Source: Coniferiporia sulphurascens
Lineage: Eukaryota; Basidiomycota; Agaricomycetes; Hymenochaetales; Hymenochaetaceae
NCBI GenBank assembly: GCA_002794785.1
Contig: NBBA01000013.1
Span: forward strand, 1,116,001-1,180,000
DNA: 64,000 bases
Direction of reading: 5' to 3'
Positions within the stretch are counted from its first letter, which is position 1; every line of letters starts with the position of its first letter. Below the pieces are notes generated by a model. It was not told the origin of the DNA, ran no database searches, and saw only the letters and a program-made list of their open reading frames with translations. A program made the translations under genes and the position numbers. Positions 11,925 through 23,620 of this stretch are shown here, piece after piece.

Positions 11925-14389
11925 ATGCCATTACCTCTGGTCGGATTAAAAGAAAAACTTCGGAATGTATTCGGCAGTATGAGTGGCGCACGTGTACGTC
12001 GGCGGCGTGCAATGTCATCATTCATTGCGCGTTGGCTGCCGCAAATTCGGTGAGTGCCCGCCCTTGGAGTGAAAGTTATGTATCCGACTGAAGTTTCCAA
12101 GTATTTTACTTTTAGTCGTAGGGTTTGCATGGCTGTTTGTCCTGCCGTCAAGTCTCCTGGGGAGGGGAACTTACATAGACGAGAATGCTCTTCAACCTAG
12201 TCAGGTGCGTGCCATTTAATACACATAACTTCTAGCTCAAAGGACATTGGTCAATTTAGGTCAACACGTACTGGAACTGGGGAGAGGTCCATCGTGCAGA
12301 TCAGTACTTGAAGGGTCTTGAGGATCTTAGAGACAACAATTCAAGCAGCATTACGTGTGTAGCACCCCATGGTCTTGACCTTTACTCCTATAATTCGTTT
12401 TGGACAGACGAGCAGAGTTCTTCGTGCATGAGTTCGAAAAACTGGGTCTCCATGCTGCCACGCAGCCTTACAAGTTTACGACCTCTTCAGCCGTCCGTAT
12501 ACTCTGTCCATTAAGTGGCGTGACGCTCATGAACGTGCTAGACGGTTTCAGGCACAAATTCCTATGCGATCTTCTCGGCTCCAAGAGCGTCTGGGGCGGA
12601 GGCTATAATTATTAGTGCTTCGTGGATTAGTAGAATGGGAGAAGGGAAATTGAATCTAAGAGGTGTCGCTACCGTTCTCGCATTAGCGTCGCATCTTAGG
12701 CGTGAGTTACATCCTGATCCTGCCGTGCTTGAAGCCAACTAACATTGTTACAGGGTATTCACACTGGGCTAGAGACATAATATTCGTTATTGGAGACGAC
12801 CATCTCCCCGGGATACACGCCTGGTTATCTGCGTACCACGGCGAAGTCCAATCAAGTAGGTCTCAACCTATCTCACTGATTTAATTGTTTTTGCCGAAGG
12901 TTTCGTTTATCGCAGATTTGGAAACGCAGCCGCTTGGTCTTGTATCTGGAGTTATTTGGAACGCCCTCAATATTGATTATCCTGGTCACTCTTTTTCCCA
13001 TCTCGGCGCTTTCCACGGTGAGAATTGCGCTCGTTCGAAAGAGACGTTGAATACAGTTGCTAACACCCACCGTCTCTAAAGAGGGATTGAATGGGAGGCT
13101 TCCCAATCAGGACCTCTTCAACTCTTTCCACCTTATCTCGAGGCATACTGGTGGTGTTCCGGTGGTTTTATACGATAACTTGGATCCCAGGGAGTCCAAC
13201 GATATTTCATACCCGCCCTCATGGCTGCCTTCCATAGTTAAAACCAACTCGGATTTGCTCGAATTCTCTATCCGCGCGAGAAATATTGCTCGCCACATGT
13301 ACTATCAAGCTTTGGGCAAGGGTAGCGGCGTTCATGCCCTTTACCATAGGTAACTTATACAACTATAACTCGCCCCCTATTCACTTTACCTCCTTCAGGT
13401 ACCGCATTGACGCCATAACGCTTTTTGCTGTTCCAGCAGAAGGTCCTCACGGCTTCCATTCCCTCGGGAAGTACGTAGTTCCCCTTCTTCCTCGATAATG
13501 CAATCTGACAGTGCGGTTAGGGTGATAGAGTCGACTTTACGAACTATGAACAATCTCCTCGAGCGTTTACACGCCTCATTTTTCTTCTATATATTGACTA
13601 CTCCGGCGACGTTTCTCAAAATTGGACACTTCCTCCCGAGTGTCGTCATTATTAGTGTTGCCACAATGTTCAAAGGGCTCAGTGTTTGGGTCGACGCTGG
13701 CTGGCGAAAAGAAGAACGGGAAGATACTGGAGAAAAGCGACCCGCAAATGACAGCCAGACAGAATGGGTATCCCGAAGACGGCCTGTACTTGATGCCCTT
13801 TTTGTCATGCTAGCTACGCACGCTATGGGTGCACTACTTTTCTTCGTCGCGTGGAAAGGCTGGGTGTTTTCCAACGGATTCTTAGAACTTCGTTTTGAGC
13901 CGAGTTATGTCATAGCTGCGGTATGTTTTGTCTTAAATCTTGGCAGATTTATTTTGCTGAAAATAATTCTAGGCCTGCAAATTCCTCGTCCTTTCTAGAG
14001 TTTGTGTCTGGCTCTCATCGCGAGGAGCGTCCTCGCACCCTTCCCCCACTGTCGCGCCGCTCTCGACTGTCCTTAAATCGCTAAATCTTTGCATCGCATC
14101 CACGGCGGTCACCGTAATGTCCCTACTAAACTTCTCCCTTGCCGCACTCCTCTGCGTCATTCTGGTTCTGCCACTAACTTTACTCATGGCCAATCCTACT
14201 GATTCGCGATACACCCGGGACGTCAAGCACACGCTCCTTGTCGTGCACGCGATGTTCGTGCTATCGTATTTTGTAGACAGCACGTCACTGTGGGATTGGT
14301 CCGTCCTTGGAGTGTGGTTCGCACCGTTCATATCTATAGTTTGCGTGCCGCTGTTGCTGCAGGCAGCAGTAGTCTGTGTTCCGCTGTAG
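11925..14389 (+). CDS. GAA1: GPI transamidase subunit Gaa1
   Basis: Subunit of the ER-membrane complex that attaches GPI anchors to proteins. Family matches, in order: an Arg-rich N-terminus (VRRRRAMSSFIARWLP) and, after an intron of about 52 nt (12050-12102), the first membrane helix LLLVVGFAWLFVLP with TYIDENALQPSQ; then FFVHEFEKLGLHAATQPYKF (12400 on), HWARDIIFVIGDDHLPGIH (12770 on), LNGRLPNQDLFNSF (13087 on), RTMNNLLERLHASFFFYIL (about 13540 on) and a run of C-terminal membrane helices ending at 14389. The luminal part has the M28 metallopeptidase-like fold typical of Gaa1. The start was chosen at the ATG of MPLPLVGLKEKL; an internal Met at 11979 is an alternative. The first intron must use the acceptor ending at about 12102 rather than the later TTTTAG, because only the former keeps the helix in frame. 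Confidence 0.92.
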
Positions 14390-14916
14390 TGTTTCCTGGA
14401 TGTACTTTTCACAATACTGCTCCTATATATAGAGACCATATGGTTTCGTCTATCTATGCACATTTGTGGGGGGATGTCGGGACTCGGCACGGTCGACTTG
14501 CAAGGAAACCCCGACATTTGTACGATAAAACAAAGGAAATCAATTGTCAGATTCCGATCTCTGAGTCGACGGTGGGTGCGACCGGAAAGACCATGCGATT
14601 CAAACGGGCCGAGGATGGAGTACGCTAATTCAACGTTACGTAATCCGTTGGCGCGGGAACCAATTGCCTCCCATGATTCACCATGCAATTGCACTTCCGC
14701 AAAGCCACGAACCGTTACGGTGACCGACTTGCGAAGTTGTCGCGTCCGAGTCGCGTCTCTGATCATTGCACCGCGGCGTAGTTTCCAATATCAACCATCT
14801 TCCACTCGGTTTTCTTCATCATTCTAACTCCGTGCGGGAGGTACTCGCCTGGCGCGCGTCTAACGAAACGGATCTGAGACGCATAGACTATTGAAGGGAG
14901 CGGTTTAGCAGGGGCA
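14390..14916. other. Intergenic spacer between GAA1 and the BRCT-protein gene
   Basis: 527 bp between two plus-strand genes. It should hold the GAA1 terminator and the promoter of the next gene. Short frames on both strands show no domain or compositional bias, and no RNA gene was seen. Confidence 0.5.
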
Positions 14917-17900
14917 ATGGAGGCTCGGAGCTACAACAGGCTTGGTCCTTTCACAGTCGACGGCTCAACGTACGTCTTTCATCTCAAACGTTTCAGATTA
15001 ACTCTCCGATTATCATCTGACTGCCGCCGCACGTGTTCAGGAGCGTAGCAATTGAGTCACAATCAAGTCAGCTCCTTGATTTTGTCTTGGGAAGGGCGGA
15101 CCCGCCCGATGCGCGGGACAATGCTCGAAGCGCCGCGAAGGAGGGGAATACTTCCGCTGACCGACACTCGGCAAGCTCAGGGAATGCACCCTTGTCTTCT
15201 GCCTCCGTTGAGCCCTACCACTTTCACGGGCTGGCGGCAACGCAGACACAAACACAGCTCGTCGATGGCGCAGACTCGCAAAAGGAAAACGCGCCTGCTC
15301 AAGACGACGACGCGCCCCTACTAATGACTCCACCTGCCCCATTACCAGCACCAAACAAAAGCACGTTGTTAAACCCTTCTGGTCGCGTGCAATCGCCGAC
15401 TAAACCGCTGGTTCATTCGCGTGCTTTAGGTACGGCCTCTTCCGAGCCTTTGTCCCACATGCCACCGCCGCAGACAAAGGCCGTTACTTTCCTTTCTCCT
15501 GTACGGCGAGCGTCAGAACAAAAGGCACCCTCGAATGGCACTTCGATTCGCTTCCGTCGTCGCCGCTCTCCATCCGTTACCTCTGAAGACTCTTTCGCTG
15601 GTCCTTCCGCTCTCCAGGACCCCGACCTTTTTCTCGCGACTTCAAGACAATTCACTCGTCCTTTGGAGGAATTCGATCAAGCAGAGTCACAGGGACAGAC
15701 ATCCTCGAAGACGCATGACGAAGATCCGCTCGGAAACGCTTCGGATATGAATTTGCGTAACACAGTCCCGCACTCTGGCTCTGCGGAAACGAGGAAATAT
15801 TCTTTGTCAAGCTCGTCATCGGCCGGTCGCATTCTTGTCGCAAATTCGGACACAAGTGGGACATCTCAGGACTCGCAGCGGAACGTCATGTTCAGCCAAC
15901 AGGCTACTCAAATGCTCGATGCAGGCGATTCGAGCATGTCCGAGCACAATGATGATGCTGAGGTTGTACTTAGTACTGCGGGTGCAACGCAAAGGACACA
16001 AGAAGCTACTCAACCAGCATCCCTATCCGAGCAGGAAGCTGAGGCGCCTCGTGTTACGTCTGTCGGGGAAGTCGAGCAATCCGTCCTTGAACCGTCTGTT
16101 GTATCGAAGCCCCGCTCTCTCCTCGACCTTGTTCCGCCAGAAAAGCGATATAGATATATGCACCATTTCAGTGGGAACAGCGTGGCGACATCGGAAGCCA
16201 GTAGGGTTGCGACGATGGGGACCTCAGTTGAGGGTGGAAGCTCAGGGAATGCGCGTTCGCCACTTGCACTCCAGGCGTCTACATTGAACGAGGAGCTTGT
16301 TCAGGATTCAGAGCAACAAGTTGAACTGGTCATATCTCCCAGGGTGCCGAAATCCAAAATGGGAAGAGAACATGTAGTCATACCTCCCTCAGAGTCTGAT
16401 GCGCCTGACGCAAGCGCAAGACAGCCGCAGGAGGATTGGGAGGAAAGCGAGTCAGACGAGCCTGTGAAGGCGCCGACTAAGGTGCGTACTTGGTCTAATT
16501 AGACATGACTATCGTTTTGGCAACACGTCGTCACAGCCTGCTTCACGCGCATCGGCAGAGGGCAAACAGAAGGAGGTATCGACCCCGAATCTTGGCGTCT
16601 CACGCAAGCCAACCAGCCGTAGCCCGAGAGTAGTCATAACTCCACGTACGAAAGATACGAACGCCGTCGCACCATCAGCGAACACTGCGGCGCCCTCCCC
16701 TTCTGCCGCAGCAGTCGTGACAGCTTTAACTCGGGACGTTCCCGCTACTGCCTCACTCAAAGAGAGACCAACTACGGTGGGCAAGTCGTCCAAAGCGACG
16801 GCTGGGAAAAGGAATACGAATGCCAGTAAGGTGGATTCTCCTCCTGAAGTTAAGCATGAGCCCTTAGCGCGCCGCAGGCGTGGTCCGCCCCGGGGCCCCG
16901 CAAAGGCTAATGCTAAGAGCAAGAGGGACACCACTGACCCTCCATCGAAGATTGCCGCTCGGGCAACCAAGTCACGCGCCCAAACTCCGGCAACGGTGGT
17001 AAACGAATCAGAAGAGGACGATGATGAAGTGGACTCACCTGCTATCCCACTCGCGCAAATGCAGCGTATGGATGAAGAAGAAACCGAAATCGCTGACGAT
17101 GAACTAGCCGAAGATGATGAGCTCGTTGACGAAAAGCTCGTCAGCGTGCCCGATCCAAGTCGACCTGCCCGTAAGCGCAAGCGCGGGAACACTGCGCCTG
17201 TTGCAAAAGTTGGTACTAGGGGAAGAGCCGCAACAAGAAAGCTGGCTACTCGCGGGGCGTCGACGGGTCAACCTCCTGCAAAGAGGCCCCGTACGTCCAC
17301 GTCGTCGGCAGAAACGATAGCCAAACGATTCGGTGCTGGATTAGGAACGCAAGTCTTCGCTCTCTTCAAAAGTGATTCGTGCTATTACGGCGCCGAGGTG
17401 TATGCCATGTTAGGAGATCGAGCTCATGTCAAATACTTCGACAGCCTAGAAGATCCAAGTTTGGGCGTAAGCCAGCTGCGGAGGTTCAGGCTGAGAGTAG
17501 GTGACACTGTGATCCCAGGGGAAAATAATTACAAAGCCAAAGTTATCGACGACGATTTATGGGCTTCCGAAAATGAGGTTCGCGTGGAGTACATCGAAGG
17601 GCCCGACGAAGGCCTTGAGCTCGTGGCCGAGGCCGATCGAATCCGAATCCCTGCAAGAGTCATCCAATCCCAATGGAAAGATAGGACGATGGACGTATCA
17701 GACATCATTCCAGCACTCGGTCGCAAGACTCTCAAAGATACACCATCTCCTTCGAAGATGTCTATTATCAGTTCTATGTCGTCGAAAGCTGCGCGGAACA
17801 AGCTGTTATTGAAGTACGGCTTCGTTATTACTCTTGGTCCGGGAAATAACAACTGGGTGCGGGATAAAGACAAGCTTGTTGCAGCGATCAAGGATAGCGG

Positions 17901-18667
17901 TGGTACGGTGCTCGGCGACTGGCTGGATATATTCTCCTTGCAGGGAAAGCACACCAATGGAAACAAGCGCTGGACGCTCCAACGGGACGACGCGAAGTAC
18001 AGCCCGAAGGACAAGAGCTCGGTCGACCGCGTGTTCCTTATTGCGGACGTGCACAACCAGAAACCCAAGTTTTTGCTTGCACTGGCGCTCGGCATACCAT
18101 GTGTATCAACAGAATGGGTAGAAAGGCTCATCAAGGGGGAAGACGTATTTTGGGCGAGGTATTTGCTGCCTGCCGGCCACTCGGAGCCGCTAGGCGCGTC
18201 GGTTTCCCAGATGGTCGATCTCGACTGGGGGAATGCTGCTGAGTATCTATCGGAGATTATGGAGAACAGGGTTCCTCACAAGGTGTTGTCGGATGCGTCG
18301 GTGCTCTGTGTCGGTCCGGACCTGCTGCCGCTCCCGCCCAAGAAGGCATGTCCAAAAAATTTTATTCGAAAAACTAATCTTCATCTTGACCTCACAGAAC
18401 GCGACTTCGGCTGACAGAGCCATGGAGTCCAGCCGGACGGTGCCGCGGATCGTCCTTTCGATGGGGGCAGCGCGCGTTGAGGCCGTTGCCGACATTAAGC
18501 ACGCGTCCGAGCGGGACCTCACGCGTTACGACTACATAGTCGGTAAAAAGGCGCTTCTTCAACCATTTGTACGCAACGCGACCTACGTTGACGTTGGCTG
18601 GATTAAAGAGTGCCTCATCGCGGGACGCTTGTTTCCCGTGCCGCCTTGGGGTGAAATGATATCTTGA
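14917..18667 (+). CDS. crb2: DNA-damage checkpoint mediator, Crb2/Rad9/53BP1-like
   Basis: Scaffold that brings checkpoint kinases to damaged chromatin in this family. Four exons (14917-14969, 15041-16481, 16537-18345, 18398-18667) add up exactly to 1190 codons. The N-terminal half is disordered and rich in SQ and TQ sites (SQSSQLL, ATQTQTQ, FSQQATQML, ATQRTQEATQ), the usual targets of ATM/ATR-class kinases. Basic and acidic stretches follow. A Tudor-like module lies at about residues 765-840 (GTQVFALFKSDSCYYGAEVY, then VKYFD), the module that binds methylated histone H4 in Crb2 and 53BP1. Tandem BRCT domains end the protein: the first at about 915-1080 (FVITLGPGNNNWVRDKDKL, then PCVSTEWVERLI), the second at about 1095-1190 (YDYIVGKKALLQPF, then VDVGWIKECLIAGRLFP). 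The last intron has a GC rather than GT donor. Assignment to the family is firm; which yeast name fits best is less so. Confidence 0.9.
18346..18397 (+). other. GC-AG intron
   Basis: The 52-nt intron between exons 3 and 4 of the Crb2-like gene starts with GCATGT and ends with CTCACAG. Using it joins KK to NATSADRAMES in frame and leads into the second BRCT domain. No GT donor nearby gives an open frame: without splicing, the frame stops at about 18414. Confidence 0.75.
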
Positions 18668-18980
18668 GATTATTTAATCGGTTGGACGACACTCAACGCG
18701 TGGCGGCTCGTTCTTCTACTGTACGTATATATTAGACTACTCCTGCCTCTTGCTTGCTATCCATTTCATAGTAGATATTTAGCTTCTTTTTTTTTTACTG
18801 CGCCGCACCCATGTTTTGTTTATGTACTTTTATTTACCGACACCACAAATCTCTCCTTGACATCATCCCCCGATAATAACTTCCCCCCCAACTCTTATTC
18901 ACAGCAGACAAAAGGATCATAGCAGTATATATAAGCGACCTAGTATAGCACAAAGTACAAAGAGAGGAACTGTAATAAAA
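18668..18980. other. Convergent spacer with T-rich tract
   Basis: 313 bp between the 3' ends of the Crb2-like gene (+) and LUC7 (-). It contains a poly-T run near 18788-18797 and AT-rich sequence consistent with 3' UTRs. No gene was seen. Confidence 0.5.
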
Positions 18981-20303
18981 TTAGTATCGCCTCCTACCTG
19001 GCGAACGAGACCGTTCACGCCGGCGTTCACTGCAGGAAAAAAGAGTGAGAATCAAAATTGCGATGTGAAATACGCGAAGGTAGAGTCACGCACTCATGTC
19101 TTGGGTGCCTATCTCTGTCGTACCCGCGATCTCTGTCGCGATCTCGGTAGTCGTCCCTCGACGAACGGTAGTCGCGCTCTCCCGGGCGCACGCCAGCTGA
19201 CGGCGGCATGCCAGATGCTGCGGACGCCGGTGGAGGAGCGAGTTTGCGCTTCTCGCGCTCCTCTTTGAATTTCTGCAACATGTTGCGTAACTCATGGTAA
19301 CCAAGATGCATCTGATGAAATGGAACACATAAGAAATGCAGGAAAGAGATTAGGGCCTTGCGCTACTGACCTTTCCACCGAAATGGTCCGCCAGACGCCT
19401 GTCAGAGTCGAGCACGGAGAGGTAGGCGCCGCATACATCGCACACGCGCAGTTTTTGGTGCCCGGAGGCTCCGGACGTATCCGTCAATTGTTGGAGCTCT
19501 CGCTACGTGGGAGAAGTGTATATTTAAACCCTGTGAAATGTAAGGGAAGTTCAGTTACACACCTCTTTGTCCGACTTTTCGCTCTTCAGGGCTTCAATGG
19601 CCGCCATTTCCCGCATTGACTCGTCAACTTTTCCCTGCTCGCCTGCAAGAATATGTCAGTATATGGACATGCGCGCTTCCTGGACACAAGCGCTCACCGA
19701 GTTGCTCAATCTTCTCCGTGCCTCCCTGAATAGCCAGTTCAATTTCACCGATTTCCCTCATCTGCGGGTAAAGACATTAACTGACAAGTTCTTCTGGCGG
19801 AGACTATGCAAGCTTACTAAATTCGTCGTTTTCGCGTTCTCCTCCGGTGTTTTCTCTAACCGCCTATGCGCCGTACGAATACGTCGGTCGCACTCGTCTA
19901 CGAAAGAAAAGATGTTGGATTCGTATTCGGATTGGAAACGAGAGAAGACAGGGTCCGTCGGGTTCGCCTCTCTTGCTTGCAAGAACTCGGTCTTCAGACG
20001 CTCCATGTGTGATTTCGGACATGCTCCCAAGTCCATTTTCTTAGCACCTAGGTGAGCTCAGATACCAGGAGTTATATTGAATAGCGCTCACAGTGTTGGT
20101 GAAGAGAATATGCGGACACGTCCCGCAGAGAAAGTTACGGCAGACTTTCTCATCTGACCAGGACAGGTTCGCGTTTGCGACACCCATAGCCTCTGGCCCC
20201 ATCATTTGCTGCAGGGATTGAACTGAGCATGGTGGATATTTGAGTACGGGGAGAAAATGCTCACCTCAAGCAGCTTGCGCTGCATTTCTGCGAGACGTCC
20301 CAT
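18981..20303 (-). CDS. LUC7: U1 snRNP-associated protein Luc7
   Basis: Splicing factor that stabilises the pairing of U1 snRNA with the 5' splice site. The reading runs from MGRLAEMQRKLLE (exon 1, 20303-20265) through a family-typical QMMGPEAMG and a first zinc finger (CRNFLCGTCPHILFTNT, with the later DLGACPKSH), a long helical region (FQSEYESNIFSFVDECDRRI and the EIGEIELAI helix), to a second C2H2 finger (VCDVCGAYLSVLDSDRR, then DHFGGKVHLGY). It ends in a charged RD/RS tail, closing ERSRSPGRRRY at 18981. The family usually starts very near this Met. The gene faces the J-domain gene across 204 bp, so the two probably share a promoter. Intron limits are approximate except for the first and last. 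Confidence 0.9.
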
Positions 20304-20507
20304 ATTTGCGAATAGGCACAAGTTGTCGGACACAAGATGTGTGTCTTCTCTCGTGGCCGAGGCTGGTAACGCTGTGACGGAAGGTATCGTGACGTCCAAT
20401 TCCAGCAGGCGTTACAGCCACACCTTTTGTCGCGTCTGAAAGCGCGTTTCGGCTCGTCGCGCGTTTCTCTTTCTCAGTCTCTTTTAGCGTACTACGGGCT
20501 CAGCGAA
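20304..20507. promoter_or_regulatory. Shared bidirectional promoter, LUC7 / J-domain gene
   Basis: 204 bp separate the start codons of two divergent genes. Both must be transcribed from this short interval or from within each other's 5' leader. A pyrimidine-rich stretch (TTTCTCTTTCTCAGTCTC) at about 20463-20480 precedes the plus-strand start. No clear TATA element was seen. Confidence 0.5.
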
Positions 20508-22415
20508 ATGGTGCTCAGACACGTCGCAGTGGAGGGAGCATACGCTGTGCTTGGTCTGGAGAATGTGAGCTTAATCTCAAACTTTTCTTTTCAACGTAAA
20601 CTGTAGTCTCTGACCTTCAATTACCCAGGGCGCTTCGGTCGATGAGGTCAAATCGGCCTACAAAAAGGTGCGACTAGCGAGGCTGAACATAATAATCTAT
20701 CTGAGGCTTGGGTCAGCTCGCCATGAGGACGCATCCTGACAGGAATCTCGACGTACCGGATGCTACGCAAAAATTCCAAGAAGTGGGCGCAGCATACAAC
20801 ACCATCATGAAGCACTTCGACAGATCCCAAGCGGCTCCACCTCATTACGCTCCCTGGCAACAAACATTCGAATCGGACGAAGATGAATATAGCTACGATA
20901 GTGATGAATATTACGATGATGATGAACCGGACGACTTGGACTTCTTCATGTGTGTGGCACTGCGTTCGGGAGCCACAATGCGTCGCTTTGACAAATTTGC
21001 TAACCATTTGCTGTAGGTTCATATTTGACGAACTCCTCAGAGGGCGCTCAAGTAGGGCGCATATGCGTATGTAATGTTCATCGCCGACGCTACTGCGACA
21101 TTAAATACATACCCCAGGTTACTCTATGCCCCATCGGACACGAGCACCTGAAACCGAGGAGCAGTACCAAGAACGTCTTCGTCGTAACCGTGAAGGACGT
21201 AAAGCTGCTCGGGAGCGTCGTGCGATGGATGAACAAAGGCGTAAGGAGCGTATAAAGGAGGAGAAAGAAAGAGGTCTGGCCCTCTGTTTTATGTTATATA
21301 TAATTTACTCACCTGACATCTCCAGATCGGTTGGCGGCTGAGATGCGCCAGAAGCAACGCTTGACGCAAAAGAAAGCACAAGCGGAAGCGTCTCGAAAGG
21401 ACGCTGCTGAGAAGGTCCGCAGTCAGCAAGAACGTTCACAGAGTCTTCGATCAGCCGTCTTTGCCGCTGCTCGACAAGGTGATGCAGAAAGGGTAAAGAA
21501 AGGGATTTGGGAGGACGACGTCGATGCTTCAGGTGGGGAGGTCAGACGTGGTTCGGAAGTCTTCATCCCAAAACCGCCGAAAGATGCTGCAGAGACTCTG
21601 TTACACATCGCCGCCAACCAAGGCGATGCGGAACTAGTCGAATGGCTTGTGAACCATAGTAAGTGCAACAGCTTTCCTGCGTACATTACTATGGCCGACA
21701 GATATGAACAGATGCGGAACCTGACGAGCGCAACTCGTTTGGGCTGACGGCCTTCCACCTAGCACTTAGGAAAGGCTACCTTCCTGTCGTACAATATTTT
21801 TTCAAGCACCATCCTCACAAGGACGACGATTATCGAAATATCTACACGACGCCTACATCTCACAGTCTTCTTCGATTTTCCATTGACTCCTTTGAACCAG
21901 AACTCGTATGGATGATCCTGGAGAATGATCTCGCTAGCAAGAAGGATATCAGCGACGCATGGTCCTGGGTCTGCTCGTGCGAAGGCGAATCTGCTTTAAG
22001 GTCCTCACGAGGCAAGCAGGAGCCAGGCGAGCAACGTTTCGAGGAGATTCAAAACCTCCTTATGGCGTACGGCGGGTTCACACCTCCACCTACGCCGAAA
22101 GTCAACGCGCTCGATGTCGAGTCTAAAAGTAATGCGGGTACTAAAGCAAAACGCGCATCCAGACCCACAATTAATTCGCGCGTGTCTACACCTCGCTCTC
22201 CTATTTTACAGAACCCCACGCCGAGCGTCTCACCAGCCCCATCAGATAGCTCCTATCAGACCTCGCCTACGAAATCTGATGGCACCCCACGGAGCCTCTT
22301 CCCTGGTCGAGGAAGAGGTCGGGGCCGTGGACGCGGCCGAAGCTCAGTCCGAGGTCGCGGTACAGGTCGTGGTGGCCACATCTACACACCGAGAAACCAG
22401 GCGCCTGTTGCGTGA
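20508..22415 (+). CDS. J-domain protein with ankyrin repeats and RG-rich tail
   Basis: A probable Hsp70 co-chaperone. The N-terminal J domain reads AYAVLGLENGASVDEVKSAY, then KKLAMRTHPDRN with the invariant HPD, then FQEVGAAYNTI. Three short introns interrupt it and the acidic stretch that follows (DEDEYSYDSDEYYDDDEPDD). A highly charged coiled-coil-like region comes next (21140-21430; RRNREGRKAARERRAMDEQ, KQRLTQKKAQAEA). Then come ankyrin-type repeats (AVFAAARQGDAERVKKGI; ETLLHIAANQGDAELVEWLV; LTAFHLALRKGYLPVVQYFF). The C-terminus is Ser/Pro-rich and ends in a dense RG/GR repeat (22305-22375), typical of RNA binding. I know no named family with exactly this order. The protein seems intact and the frame joins well at each intron. 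Its role, perhaps in RNA-linked protein quality control, is inference. Confidence 0.85.
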
Positions 22416-23620
22416 TTATCATTCTTCTTAATCTGAGCTATAATTTTTCTACTATGAAGGTATCCTAGTGTCTGTCTATATATGGCCTGGTTTTCGTCAC
22501 CATTGCTCGAAACTTCTTCTGCCATTTGTCTGTCTATTGCTCAGTTCATTCACCCCAATCCATTCTACCACCGCATGCATCCCCTCAATCATCAATATTG
22601 CCATTGTATACGTATTATCATGAACAGGGGTCTCGCATAGTTTTATGAGGCTCTAGAGTAAGAATTTAGAAGTATTGTAACGGTATCAAAGCTACGAACT
22701 TGTTTTCTCATTATTCTTTAGTAGAGTACCGATGTAAAGGTGACTCGATGTAGATAGTACAACAAATGGTTGCCTCTAAGATAGTGAATAAACTCCTCAC
22801 TCTCAAATATTTACCTACCATACGGTCCATACCATGCTATTCGAGGATCTCCGGGTCATTCAGCGACTTCGCCTGAGATAAGCGTCAACTGTTTTATTGT
22901 AAAAATTGTACTGAATACCGGAAACAGGCTGGTGTACCATGACCGAAGTCTACATATGGGCGCAGAAGTAATGTGCGTGCTCACTCCGCCACTGCCTCCG
23001 GGTATCAAATCCACAAATTTCCTAATATTCGGGGCTAGCATTATATTTTGTTATGATTTGCCATTGTTCATTCCTGCTCGGGTCGCCATGATTGACATTA
23101 GGGTGTTTCTGGTACTACGACTTCTACACGGTGACCTTGCCTGAGGTTTATGGTCGCGATGCTCAGCTTCTCCAATCCTGAAGCGATTTGGTTCATATCG
23201 CGAGAAATGCTGCACACACCTAATAACCGCAACAATGTAATCCGCAGCATCGTCCCGCCCCGTGCCTCCACCATGTACGCCATTCTTTATTCCAGTCCAA
23301 GTCAGAAATACATGCTATGGTATAGGCGACATTACGTAATGCTGCGCCGTAGTAGCAGTTGACCGCTCATGCCTCACGATGAACGCAAGAAATAAAACTT
23401 ACTTGCTACGCAGCTCTGTGCCTTGACTGTGCATCCGGATATTGTCGATTTTTATAACTTCATGCCATTTTGTTGTGTTGGCGGAAGTATGTACCATATG
23501 GTCAAATTTGATTTGCTGGCTGCGCTCATTATTGCGCAGCGCGCGCCCGCAGCCTCTTATCTTTTATCCTAAGCCCAACTTCAGCTAAAATCTTGAATTA
23601 TGCTCTGAGAAGCCTAAACG
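22416..23620. other. Long intergenic region, no supported gene
   Basis: 1.2 kb between the J-domain gene and the MFS gene. A minus-strand frame at 23283-23098 and another at 23041-22856 (with KFVDLIPGGSGG) could be exons of a small gene, but I find no convincing start, splice pair or family. It otherwise looks like non-coding spacer with 3' UTR at the left and promoter at the right. Confidence 0.4.

Noticed and set aside
13969..14766. A 265-codon open frame on the minus strand
   Set aside because: It lies largely antisense to the membrane helices of GAA1, has no domain, and has a composition expected of a reverse-strand shadow.
16509..17192. A 227-codon minus-strand frame rich in Ser
   Set aside because: It mirrors the charged, repetitive coding sequence of the Crb2-like gene; the Ser runs are the reverse of Asp/Glu codons.
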